Position numbers and translations under genes: made by a program. DNA of 64,000 nucleotides from Branchiostoma floridae (lineage: Eukaryota > Chordata > Leptocardii > Amphioxiformes > Branchiostomatidae): assembly GCF_000003815.2 (NCBI RefSeq), contig NC_049990.1:19915241-19979240 (forward strand). Direction: 5' to 3'. Under the pieces are notes generated by a model. The model worked only from the letters and a program-made list of their open reading frames with translations. It was not told where the DNA came from and searched no databases. The number at the start of each line of letters is the position of its first letter. Position 1 is the stretch's first letter. This document shows positions 46,701-57,052 of this stretch, piece after piece.

Positions 46701-46846
46701 ATCTTGGTCTTCTGTTTTGGATCTTACCAGTGCTGCGTTACAGAGCGCTGCTGCCTTGGTGAAATCATCACCGTCTTTTGACTGCATTCCTCTCTTCAGG
46801 TAGACATCACTTAACTTAAGAAGTGGCTCCACCTCTTTGCTTGACT
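43710..46846 (-). CDS. NTase-TPR protein, main exon (copy C)
   Basis: Third paralogue, uninterrupted. Acceptor CAG before AGTCAAGC at 46846/46847. NTase-like motif GLGSQATG...[14 protein letters not shown], then the helical linker with [18 protein letters not shown] (Trp retained, unlike copy B), and 12 TPR units ending MQRECL. Joined with the exon at 47148-48138 it predicts about 1375 residues. The linker and NTase are well conserved between copies while TPR number varies (20, 13, 12), as in repeat-domain receptors, though the role is unknown. Confidence 0.85.
43740..45220 (-). repeat. 132-bp TPR-coding tandem array, 12 units (copy C)
   Basis: Same period as the other two arrays. The first unit ([11 protein letters not shown]) and the last two are shared in order with copy B, while internal units differ, which points to gain and loss inside the array after block duplication. 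Confidence 0.8.
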
Positions 46847-47147
46847 CTGTGTGGAAAACAAACATCGCATCACTGATTATCGATAATACTGCTTCTTTGT
46901 ACTCGCACAGAAATTGTCTTCTTGTACATCATTGTGGTGTTATCGGTAGAATGCATAATGATCAGACGAGTTGCCGCAAATTCAATTTTGTGGTTAATGC
47001 ATTGCGGATAATGGAAACCAGGCTTTTCCATCAGTTACGGTGGTAGAGATGATATCTCTCCCCATTGGTACTTTTAAAATAACTGCATTACACAATTTGG
47101 CTACAACGATGACATATTGTCAACCGTGGTATTAAGTACTTAGTCAC

Positions 47148-48158
47148 CTTTCCCATGAACAGACTTTAGCGCAGCTGCAAAGTTCTGTTCTGCCGTGTCC
47201 AGGTCCCCTGTCTGCAGGGCCCTGCAGCCCTCCTGCAGCTGCTCTGCTGTGTTTAGATCCCCTATCTGTAGCTCTCCTGGCACTGTTCTGCCGTGTCCAG
47301 GTTGCCTGTAAGCAGGGCCCTGCAGCCCTCCTGCAGCATTTCCCTCTTGTCCATGTCCTCTGTCTGCAAGACCATTCAAACCTGCTTTGTGGTGTCCAAT
47401 TTTCTTCTCTTTAGGGCGCTGAAGCCTTCTGCCATGTCCAGCTCCGCTCTGTGCACAGCCCCGCAGGCCTTTTGCGGCAATTCTGCTGCCTCCATGCCCC
47501 CTGTCTGCAGAGCCCTGCAGCCCTAGTGTAGCTCTTCTTCCGTGTCCACACCCCCTGTCTGCAGGGACCCGCAGCCTTCCTGTAGCCTTTCTATCGTGTC
47601 CAGATCTCCTGAATGTAGGGTCCTGCAGTTTTCTTACAGCTGTTCTGCCTTGTCTAGGTCCCCTGACTGCTGAGCCATGCAGCCTTCTTGCAGCTGTTCT
47701 GCCTTGTCTATGTCTCCTGTCTGAATTACCCTGCAGACTTCTTGCAGCTGTTCTGCTGTGTCCAGGTCTCCTGTCTGCATGGCCCTGTAGCCTTCCTGCA
47801 GCTGTTCTGACATGTCTAGGTCCCGTGTCTGCAGGGCTCTGTAGCCTTCCTGTAGCTATTCTGTCATGTCTAGGTCCCCTGTCTGCAGGGCCCTGTAGGC
47901 TTTCTATAGCTGATGTGCTGTATCCAGGTCTCCTGACTGCAGAGCCCCGCAGCCCTCCTGCAGCTGTTCTTTTGTGTCTAGGTCCCCTGTCTGCAGGGCC
48001 CTGCAGCCTTCCTTCACCCTTTTTGTTGTATTTACGTCCCTTGTATTTGGGGTTTTGCAGCCGTCCTGCAGCTGTTTTGCCATGTCCAAGTCTCCTGTGT
48101 TCAGGGCCCTGCAGCCCTTCTGTAAGTGTTCTTTGCATCTGCTGTTGGAGGATGACAT
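47148..48158 (-). CDS. NTase-TPR protein, N-terminal repeat exon (copy C)
   Basis: Repeat exon ending [12 protein letters not shown] with donor G|GTGACT at 47148. Two starts compete. The ATG at 48158 is in the TPR frame (MSSSNSRCKEHLQKGCRALN) but that frame stops at 47904. An ATG at 48138 (MQRTLTEGLQ) opens the Arg/Gly frame, stays open for about 275 codons ([17 protein letters not shown]-type repeats) and returns to the TPR frame near 47270 through a 10-nt-short unit (GELQIGDLNTAEQ). Only the second start gives an uninterrupted protein into the main exon. The same design is seen in copy A. Confidence 0.55.
47150..48130 (-). repeat. 54-bp minisatellite (half-TPR units), copy C
   Basis: About 17 diverged units. 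Some in-frame TPR-frame stops are at positions shared with copy A (for example the TAA before GAAAACTGC), so much of the array predates the duplication. Confidence 0.8.
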
Positions 48159-48355
48159 GATGTACAGTTGAAAAACTCCAGCTTATTTGTGTTTATTAGG
48201 AATATGATATTTTTTTATAAATTGTGTATCAAATTCTTTTGCCATTATCAATAGCGCATGATACATTTACATTTAAATAGCTTTTACATTGCATATTGTT
48301 GCCTTAAATGTCTTCTTTTATTAAATAAGTAGCAAAAAGTAAAGATCTCACAAAC

Positions 48356-48623
48356 CTGTCACAGTTTTCTTCTTAGTCATTAATATTTCTGAGGCAAGCC
48401 TTCAGCGGATGTTCTGAGGCCAGTTTTCAGAGGAGGAAATCCAACTTTTGTTGTTTCTGTAAGTATATGGTTTAAGTTGATAATACAAGAATTACTATGA
48501 ATCTTTGACCCCCGAAGACTGAACCGATATTCTACAGAACAACAGCACCTTCCAATTGTATGCAAAGTGACCCCTCTACTGTGACACGCATCTCCAATCA
48601 ACGCCACAACTTCTGTTTCTCCG
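48356..48623 (-). CDS. Putative 5' exon of TPR gene (copy C)
   Basis: Homologue of 7647-7902: acceptor ATGTAG, then GETEVVALIGDACHSRGVTL and the GRCCCSVEYRFSLRG centre; donor TGTGACAG|GTTTGTGAG. The frame reaches a TAA before the donor, so it is either non-coding or damaged in this copy. Same uncertainty as in copy A. Confidence 0.3.
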
Positions 48624-48839
48624 CTACATGAAACAGAAATAAATGCAATTACATGTATTATACCTAACGTTTGAGTACAATATTCGCACATATGAACTTA
48701 GATGAATGTGTCTATATAGTATCGATAATGTGCTAACGGATCCATCCCTAGGGCGTCGCCAAAAAGCGTATTCAAAACACGTGTGTAAAGAGGCTAATGC
48801 TACATGCACTTTCAAATGAACATCAATGTGCCCGAACAC

Positions 48840-49186
48840 GTACTTTGTATCGTGTATTATGTTCTGTGTTTGTTTTAAACTAAGTAAACCCTGAGTCATA
48901 CACACAATGTCACACGTAACTCCTCAAACTTAACGTCATGTGATGAAAAAATACCGACCTGTCATGGAATTCCCCTGTCCGTAGATGACGTGGCAGTTTC
49001 AGACTTCGGCTAGGTTAACCCAAGGACGTTATATTGGTTAACCTGAATACTAAAACAAAAGAAAACAAAAACTTTCGAAAATTGCAACCAGTTGTCGTCC
49101 AGTCTGTCATCATACAGAGACAGCCTGAAGGTCGAAACTATACCTATCAGTTATACCTGCGACCAACAGTTCGGAACCACCCCTTT
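48840..49186. repeat. Cassette unit 7, left part (block C)
   Basis: Cassette landmarks up to the CCTGCGACCAA segment, then cut by the TIR transposon that follows. The rest of the same cassette continues from 50462. Confidence 0.6.
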
Positions 49187-50461
49187 GGGTTGGCGGAAAC
49201 GGCTGCCCGGTTGGTCGGTGGAAACCCCTAGGCCTGCCCGGTCCGGTCCGGAGGTTGGTTTAGGGGGTTTAGAGCATTGCATGCAGCAGAGTAAGGTATC
49301 TAGTGCAGCTGCGTCTCCTTGCAGCAGAAAGCGTTGTAATCTCAATATTAAACATACACTCATCGTAGAATAAACGTATACAAAATCGTGTCGAAATTTT
49401 GGACGGGGTTTTGGTTGGAAAACGGCTGGTAGTATTCTGTATCTAAATTACGACGAGGGTAATCGTGTACATGCTGTAAATCCGATCGTGATTACGGGGC
49501 GCTATCACATGGAGAGCGGTCGGTAATATTAATAATATTCATCTTTTGAATACCGTGTAGACGGAATATTAATGAGACCAGCCTGAAACTGCAATTCTTT
49601 GATTGATCACGATACTATTTTCTCACATGACGGAAATGAAGAAACCCGTAGATACAGGTAATAAAGATTTAAGAAATGTGTTCGTGGCCAAAGCACTAAA
49701 AAGTCAGCAGAATCGCCTCCAGTCTCAGGGCGGCTAGAGCCCAAATAACACCGCGATAAACAACGTGGCCATGATTGGCTCGAGAATTTTTTTTAATTAG
49801 CAATTAATCTTATTAACACGAATGACTCATACTCTGATCAATGCCCACATCTTATTTGTTTAAAGCTATTCCGACGAGCAAGTAATAATAAAGTTTACTA
49901 CTCTCCCCTATTAGAAGCGCCTCACACATATCCACGTGTCTACACACGCTGCGTATTTTGGGGGTCAACGACCTAATGTGCGCCAAATGAAATGCCAAAA
50001 ACCTCCGATGAATTTTAATTATTTAATTGTAATTACACAACCCAATCAATCCAACATACAGTTTTCTTGTTTCAGAGTATATAGATACAAAACTAGTGTT
50101 GGGGACAACATTTTCGAAATTAACAAAATCAAGGCGCTAATCAGTTCTTACGGTGAGGACACGCGGCTCGTTATCGACCTTATAAGCGTTAATGAGCTGG
50201 CATCACCGAAATCTGGTGTTTACCGTAAACGTGTATAAGATCGAAATTACGCCGTTATTACGGTAATTACTGTAATGTTTACGATATTAGTGCTACTGTT
50301 GAACGTAGGGTCAGCCTACACGAGAAATGCACCTGAATTACTGTTGCGACAGCAAGCCATGTTGTTTACATTTGGTACACTCATAACCCCCCAAACCAAC
50401 CTCCGGACCGGACCGGGCAGCGGTTTCCGCCGACCGACCGGGCAGCCGTTTCCGTCAACCC
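49187..50461. mobile_element. TIR DNA transposon inserted in cassette 7
   Basis: About 1.27 kb with imperfect terminal inverted repeats of some 85 bp that contain sub-repeats: left GGCGGAAACGGCTGCCCGG... to GGTCCGGAGGTTGGTTTAGG, right end the complement (CCAAACCAACCTCCGGACC...). Flanks show CCCTT on both sides, a likely short target duplication. Uninterrupted paralogues (for example near 28993 and 51190, ACCTCCTTG.TTCAATTG) show the empty site. An internal frame of 100 codons at 49936-50238 has no recognisable transposase motif. Non-autonomous; superfamily undetermined. Confidence 0.65.
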
Positions 50462-50849
50462 CCTTCTTTTAGTTGATGACCCCCCCCCCCCCCTCACACA
50501 CACACACCTACACCTACTATATCAACAAGCGAACACCTGTTCATTAGTCTTCAAACAAAAACTCTACAAACTTCGCCTTTATATCTAACAGTAACCTAAC
50601 ATCATGAGTCGATACTGTGATATATGGTTTTCTAATGACGACATTAGGTTGGAAACAACAGTTCAAATATTGCGTTATTGTTGCATACATGAGATATCGT
50701 TAAGGTACTACGTCCCTCACACTCACCTGTTCAATCTTGTTAGGTCTGCATTGTCCCCAGTACTGTTTACAGTAAAGAGTTGAGGCCTCCTTATTGTGAA
50801 ATACGTCTAAGGACGCCCGAAAACCTGGGGATTAAAAGAACCAAGAATA
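50462..50849. repeat. Cassette unit 7, right part (block C)
   Basis: Continuation of the interrupted cassette: poly-C/CA tract (50480-50506), CGAACACCTGTTCATTAGTC, AACAGTTCAAATATTGCG, and a - strand segment NSTGDNADLTRLN ending at a donor GTGAGT near 50727. Confidence 0.6.
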
Positions 50850-51880
50850 TTGCATCTTGTAATGAATATATCGTGTGTTGTTTTGAACCAATTCAAATCA
50901 CCCTGAGTCATACACACAGGGTCACAAACAAGTCGTCAAACAAAACAAACCCAACGTCACGTGATGAAAAGTTAGACCTGTCATGGAATTCCCCTGTCCG
51001 GAGATGACGTGGCAGTTTCAGACTTGTGGCTAGACTACGTAGGTTATTAACCTAGAGGTTGATAAAACAAAATAAAAAACTTGCTAGCTAAGAATATACA
51101 ATTGTGGCCAGTTGTTGTCTCAGTCTGTCATTATAACGGAGTCAGAGGGTCGAAACTTCAGTTGTACCTGCGACCAAGGGTTTAGAACCTCCTTGATTCA
51201 ATTGCTATACCCCCCCCCCCCAACACACACACGCCTATACCAGTCCACATTTACAAACGAACACCTGTTCATAAATCTTCAAACAGAAGCTCTTCAACCT
51301 TCGCCTTTACATTTAATAGTAACATAATGTCGTGAATAGATAACTGATATAATTTTTTTTTGGTTTACATTGACAACTGTTACAGTACGTATCTGTTACG
51401 TTAAAAACAACAGTTCAAATGCTACGTTCTTGTTGAATAAATCAAAGATCGTCAAGGTACAACGTCACTCTTACATACCTGTTCAGTCTTGTAAGGTCTG
51501 TGCTATCACCAACAATTGTCTCTAATCTTCGAATCGGGGGTTAAACTGACCGTTAAGCCCGAAAACACTGTCAAGAGAAAAGGCGTAAGTCCCCGCTTCT
51601 GGCCGTACCTGCTTGTACCACCCTCGTTTGACAGGGGAGCTTTGGTTTCAATGCAAAGGGTAAGAAAGGACAAGCACAAATATACTCAACAAAACCCCTA
51701 TTGTTGTATTAAAGCTATAGAACCCGGTGTCACTTTGCAAACACGAAATGTCTAGGTGACTGTGCTGGAAAACCCCCGTAGATAACGTTACGTAGGTCAA
51801 AGGTCTTTTAGTAACGTACCGCAAACAGTTCAACAACCATGGTATCAAACAAGCTCTCATAATGATTATGAAGTGGGATC
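50850..51880. repeat. Cassette unit 8 (block C)
   Basis: Complete cassette with poly-C/CA tract at 51211-51230. The - strand segment ending near 51481 reads TIVGDSTDLTRLN with donor GTATGT. Confidence 0.6.
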
Positions 51881-52289
51881 AAACGGTGATCTGGCTTGCC
51901 CTCTACGCATGAGGAAGTAGAACTAAATGTTAGATGCTTGGCTTGATTGTTTTCGTAATACTGCTTCGTCACTGGCCATATTATAGCGTATTATGGCCGT
52001 ATTACAGATGCACCCCCCACTAGTGGAAATGGTGGTGTGATGGTAGCCGACTATTGGATTAAAACTAAGTCTTTTGCATGCAGTCTTTTACATTAGACCT
52101 ACTGTCGGGATAATGTAATAGACTGGTCATGGGAAAATGTATAAATCAATTAAAACAAAGCCAGTTAACACTTTGCACTAAGTACAGTCCAACCTGTCCT
52201 GAGCAACCACTCAAGGGACCGAGCAAAAATGGTTGCTGAGGACAGGTGGTTGCTTTAGAGAAGTTGGTTGATGGTCGAATGATCGATGA
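51881..52289. other. Block C edge and short repeat
   Basis: The first part resembles the outer edges of blocks A and B (GAGGAAGTAGAACT...GTTAGATGCTTG). At 52186-52260 CAACCTGTCCTGAGCAACCA and GGTTGCTGAGGACAGGTGGT form an inverted pair, the sort of terminus seen in small MITEs. No gene. Confidence 0.4.
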
Positions 52290-52480
52290 TCAATTTATGA
52301 ATGATAATCTTCATCATCATCATCATCATCATTCATCCTCGTGTGAGGTGAAGCAGACGAAGTTAGTCCTCCAGAACTGCTTGTCTTTCATCGCAGAGAG
52401 TAGCCCTTGCCCTTTCCAGCCCTGTTTCGTCCTCAATGAGTTTCTTAAGAGTTGTTCTTAGGCGGCCGACCCTTGGCTTA
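52290..52480 (-). mobile_element. LINE 3'-end fragment with GAT tail
   Basis: On the - strand: VGRLRTTLKKLIEDETGLER then ARATLCDERQ, followed by a (GAT)n run (52311-52334). Diverged relative of 26560-26760. The open frame on the + strand here is its shadow. Confidence 0.4.
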
Positions 52481-54522
52481 TGTAAATACATGCGATACTA
52501 ACATTAACAATCACAAAATAATTTTTTTAATGAAAATTAAATATTCATTGAACCTTGGAAGATTAGCCCCTAAGGGCTAAAAGGTTTCTTAATAAAAAAA
52601 GAATCATTATGAAAGAAGAACTCTTACGCTGATTAGCCAGGCAATGTTTAATCAATGTTCATCATATGCATCTTTACTGTACAATATTGAGCATGCCGGG
52701 GCTAAAGCTTACATTAATGTACAGTCAAAATACTGCCCAGCACTTTGCAGAGAACAAATAATAATTCTTTTGTTGTCATTTCTCTATGTACAAATTCAGT
52801 AGTAGTCATAGCTTGGAAATATCAGCTTACTATATATACATTTTCAGAGCATCACAAAGATTGTTGATCCAATGTAGAAATGCACATTGCAATGTCTGAA
52901 TAGACTTTCTAACCAAAAGTCTTTGAGTTAGTTCAACATCTATATGTCAAGCTTAAATAAAGAAACCCTGAATAGAGTAATATTTATATCTACTGTTGTA
53001 TACAGAGGTTTTTTTTTTCAAAATGAAAGTGCCACCAACTCTAGACTCGCAATATTATGAATCAGCGCTGTTGCTACGTAAATGGCTGCCATTGCAAAAT
53101 TATTTTAACCTTTAAGTTATTCTATGTCCACTAAATTAAAGACATGTGATTCTAAATTTTCAACTTGATTGTTCTGCTTGCTGCACTTGAATTTGGATTG
53201 TCCTCACTCTTTTCTTATTGGGTGGGTGTCAAACTTTTGATTCTCCGAATGGAGCAAATTGATGTAAAATTGACATAATAATTATACATTGTATATTGTT
53301 TTATCAATTCAGTGGCAACACTGCAAATGAAGACAAAGTAAGTTTTGGGGAGGCCATCTTGTTTTCACAAATGAGGTCACATAATTTATCCCTGTGTAGC
53401 ACAGCAGTGTAGCCGCAAGGATAAATTGACAAAAATTTTGTGAAATTTTCTACAGCCCTATTTTGCTCAGTCCCAAGATGACCGCTTTACAGTTAAGGTT
53501 AAGATCTAGAGTCTTCATATCACAGAAAACAATTTCCACAGAAATGGACAATAATTTGAATCCCAGGCAGCAGTTGAGAAGTTTGCAATCAACAAAACCA
53601 AACCTTTGAAGCATTTTGACTGAAACAAGGACCTTGTACCCAACTGTACAATTGAACAGGATTTAAAAAAAAAAAAAACCTGTTTGCTTTCTCCCCTCCC
53701 GCTTCCAGAATTTTCTCTCACTATACAGTGTATTGACCACTATTCATTGACAAACTTTGCTTTTAACTCTGAATAATGATATGTACTTTCAAATTGTTAG
53801 ATGACAATTTGTGAACAGAGACACCAATTCACATAGTTCTGGCTAACTTCTAGCTCACGTTTCTAAACCGGGGCCTGGCCAGGCTGTTGGTTGGAACGAA
53901 AAATAAAACCATATGCCAAGGAAAACTATACACAAATTACATGACTAATTTCTTTTGTGTTTCGTTGAACTTAAAATCATTAATATTTAACCCTTTTTAT
54001 TCTCACAAACTGCCTAGTCAGGCATCGGTTTGGAAATATGTATCAAGTAAAGACGGCTATCATTATGAAGAGCAGCACTAACAAGAGAGTTGCACACGTA
54101 GCACCTTTCTTTTATTTCATTACCAGGCTGAAAAATAATCACATATGCAAGACCTGATTAGAGTTTGTACATACTTGTCATTAAATCTCTCTTCTTATAT
54201 CAACTGAAATTACACAAGGGACACAACATTCTAAATTAAGACAACAAAGAAGAATCATAAGTTAGGACAAAAGACTGAAGAAATAATTATAGTGGGCTCT
54301 TTCAAAAGTACACAGACATTCCTAACAATGGTTGGATTTACAAGAAGTTAATTGTTCAAGCAAATGAAAGATCAGATACCGGCGGTGTGATATTTAGACA
54401 GAAGATGCTATTTCTCTCTTTAGTTTGCCAATTTTGAGATAGAATATAACTATTGAAGCCATGTCTAAACATAAGTGGCGGTGGATAAAATGAATAAAGG
54501 ATGATACTTTGTCATGTTCATA
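52481..54522. other. AT-rich intergenic or 3' UTR stretch
   Basis: No gene seen on either strand. It lies downstream of DNAJC3 (- strand), so its right part may be 3' UTR; an AATAAA signal on the - strand can be read at about 54108-54113, but I cannot tell whether it is used. Confidence 0.35.
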
Positions 54523-54863
54523 CAGGGCTCGAAATACTGGTGTGCATTCACCTAAAATTGGATCTGTGCACCTAATTTTTGACTATGGGTGCACTGGTGC
54601 ACTTAGCTATGTGTCAGTTTACGTGCTGTAACAGTTGTGCACTATAAAACATACCATTTTTTTCACATTGAACTGTAAAAAAATGCCAAAGCCTGTTTCT
54701 TGAATCAATTATTTAAAGCTAGCCATAGAATTTCAGATTTCAGCTCTGGAACTGACAAAACTTATAATTAGATTGTGCACCGCAATTTTTTTCGCTGCAT
54801 CTGAATGTCTAAGTTATGTGCAACAGTGCACCAGTGCACCTAATCCACAAATTTCGAGCCCTG
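54523..54863. mobile_element. hAT-like MITE
   Basis: 341 bp bounded by CAGGGCTCGAAAT and its complement ATTTCGAGCCCTG; CAGGG ends fit the hAT superfamily. The interior contains GGTGCACTGGTGCAC-like repeats and no coding frame. It sits just beyond the distal DNAJC3 stop codon, within the probable 3' UTR. Confidence 0.65.
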
Positions 54864-54912
54864 ACATTGATATTACGAGGATGACGTTGTACAAATTTTG
54901 CAGGTAGCTTGT

Positions 54913-55055
54913 TCAGTTGAAGTGGAACTTGAAGTTGAAGCCCTGTCCTCCGAAGGGGTTAAAGTTGAAGCCATGGTTTCCCCAGGGGTTGTGCCCGCCC
55001 CCCTGCTGTTCAGGGTCCAGGGGGTCCTCCCCATTGTCAAACTTCTCTCGCTTCT
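54913..55055 (-). CDS. DNAJC3: DNAJC3, distal alternative terminal exon
   Basis: Terminal exon of the ER-lumenal co-chaperone DNAJC3/p58IPK. Acceptor CACAG before AGAAGCG; phase matches the J-domain exon. It encodes EKREKFDNGEDPLDPEQQGG and the Gly/Phe/Asn tail closing GFNFKFHFN, as in vertebrate DNAJC3 (FDDGEDPLD...FRFKFHFN). 47 codons to the TGA at 54913. A second, homologous terminal exon lies upstream in the transcript at 56898-57052, so this one would be used when that exon is skipped. No KDEL is expected or present. Confidence 0.85.
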
Positions 55056-55073
55056 CTGTGGGAAAACAAGTTC

Positions 55074-55176
55074 CTACACATTTAGTACAATTATCCACGT
55101 TGGGTCCTTTTCTTGTTTAAAACCATGTGCATATAAAATTGTCAGTGAAAGAAGAAGATTGAAAACTGCTATTTGA
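55074..55176. repeat. Direct repeat in DNAJC3 intron (first copy)
   Basis: About 100 bp that recurs at 55390-55492 (TACACATTTAGTACAATTAT, GGGTCCTTTTCTT, GTCAGTGAAAGAAGAAGAT). It lies directly upstream of the distal terminal exon in the transcript. Confidence 0.75.
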
Positions 55177-55389
55177 AATTTTATCCGAATGATTCTTCCA
55201 ATTAGTTGTGTTTGTATGGCAAATATCAGAAAAACTTAAAAAGTAAATACCCCGATCTGTAACACAGGCTATAAAGTACAAAATGTACATGAAAAAGGTC
55301 AGTACGGCAACCACTGTGACACTTTAACAGCTAGCAATGGCAGGTAATACATGTAGTAATATGTTTCACATTGGTCATTTTTCAGAACA

Positions 55390-55492
55390 ATTTGATACAC
55401 ATTTAGTACAATTATCCCGGTCGGGTCCTTTTCTTATCTAAAACCATGTACATATGAGTTGTCAGTGAAAGAAGAAGATAGCAAATAGCTAT
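55390..55492. repeat. Direct repeat in DNAJC3 intron (second copy)
   Basis: Second copy of the 55074-55176 segment, about 316 bp away in the same orientation, with scattered substitutions. Confidence 0.75.
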
Positions 55493-55830
55493 TTGTCGAT
55501 AAATGAATATTGACAATGTGTTATTTTGTGCGGCAACATAGTACATGTACAAGGGGCAATCAAAAACTTCGTATAGTACGAAAGTTAATTAAGTGGGTAC
55601 CTCACTGGGCTGTGATAGTTGGTGACTATTTGAAAAAAAAAAAAACACTTTTCAAATGGTTGCCAAATTCACTTATCAGCTTGCAGCATTAGATGGTAAA
55701 GTTTTGTCATAACATTTTTCAAAAATGCATCAGACAAAGTGGCACAAACAGTTCAAATCTCATTTGGATGAATCTTACATGTAATCATTGTATGTTGGTT
55801 TTAGTTCAGTGGAAACACTGCGATTTCCAA

Positions 55831-56468
55831 TTAAGGTATTTCGGTTGGCTAAATTGGCATTTTGACTTTCCATAGTTCTCTCATTAATGAATTACAAAAG
55901 AATTAAGCCGTAACGAATATTGATAGATGGGCATGACAAAATTCTAAATCTGATTTTTTGGGGGCCAAATTGATGACGTCATCAGGTTTTATTACCCCTA
56001 ATATTATTTTTTCTATGACAAAATACAGCACCTTGAAACTATGTTTTTCATGTGCATAATGATGAAGGCTACAAACTCAATGTTGCGCAAACTGATATCT
56101 ACTAGCGATCTGTAGTTATTAAGAATTGATTTTTTTTAATTAGATGAAAACAAACATTTTCTAATTACTACCGATCATTAGTAGATATCAATTTGCGCAA
56201 CCGTGAGTTTGTAGCTTCCATCATTATGTAACGAAAAACGAAGTTTCATTACAGTGGTATGTACCAAAGTGCTGTACTTTGTCATAGAAAAAAATAACAT
56301 TAGAGGCAATAAAAATGATGACGTCATCAATTTGGCCCCCCAAAATCAGATTTAGAATTCTTTCATGGCCATCTATCAACATTCGTTACGGCTCCATTCT
56401 TTCTTAATTCATTGATAAGAAAACAGTGGAAGGTGAAAATGCCAATTTAGCCAACCGAAATACCTTAA
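55831..56468. mobile_element. 638-bp foldback element with TTAA ends
   Basis: Near-palindromic along its whole length: starts TTAAGGTATTTCGGTTGGCT and ends with its complement AGCCAACCGAAATACCTTAA. Internal matched words include TTTGGGGGGCCAAATTGATG and TTGATAGATGG. TTAA at both ends suits a piggyBac- or Sola-type target duplication. No coding frame. It lies in the intron between the two alternative DNAJC3 terminal exons. Confidence 0.75.
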
Positions 56469-56490
56469 GTTGTCTAATATACAATTTGTA

Positions 56491-56689
56491 TACTGTAAAT
56501 GGAGAAATGTTCGCGGTGGATTAATGTTCGCGGTTTTTCGCGGCGGCCGCTTCACCACGAATTTAAAACCACCGCGAACATTATTTTTCCATAACAGTAA
56601 GAGGCTACAGTGCATGATGCTACCGCGAAAAGTTCATTTTCCCGCTACCGCAAAATTAAATCCCCGCGAACTTACATGCATTTACAGTA
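56491..56689. mobile_element. 199-bp MITE with TA flanks
   Basis: Begins TACTGTAAATG and ends CATTTACAGTA, with a second inner inverted pair around TTCGCGGT and CCGCGAAC. Flanking TA dinucleotides suggest a Tc1/mariner-type target. It ends about 210 bp from the proximal DNAJC3 terminal exon. Confidence 0.7.
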
Positions 56690-56897
56690 TAACTGAGGAT
56701 ATGACAGTCCCGGTGCGGCCATTTTGCTGGTCAAGGTCACATATTTTAGCCTAGAGCTACATTGTACGGCAGTTTGACAACTAGGGAAAATTAGTGAAAA
56801 ATTTCCGAAGTTACCGCAATATTTTGTCACCAAAAGGCACGGCCCAGTGAAATAATTGTGCTTAAAGGTAGAGATTGAGGTATTGGTTAATCCACCT

Positions 56898-57052
56898 CTA
56901 GTTGAAGTGGAACTTGAATCCATTGAATCCGTTTCCTCCCCCCGGCCCAAACGGGTTGAAGTGGAACCCCTGATGACCCCAGGGGTTCTGCCTGCGTTGC
57001 TGCTCCTCTGGGTCCAGGGGGTCCTCACCATTGTCAAACTTTTGCCGTTTTT
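56898..57052 (-). CDS. DNAJC3: DNAJC3, proximal alternative terminal exon
   Basis: Homologous to 54913-55055 but distinct: acceptor CCCCAG before AAAAACGG, then EKRQKFDNGEDPLDPEEQQR and a Gly/Asn-rich tail ending NGFKFHFN, 51 codons with a TAG at 56898. Phase is the same as the distal exon. Both encode a complete family C-terminus, so the gene has two mutually alternative 3' ends. Differences are concentrated in the G/F-rich tail, which follows the J domain and could influence client or HSPA5 interaction; that effect is inference. Confidence 0.8.

Noticed and set aside
49936-50238. 100-codon frame inside the TIR element as a transposase
   Set aside because: Too short and without DDE-type or other recognisable motifs; kept only as part of the element description.
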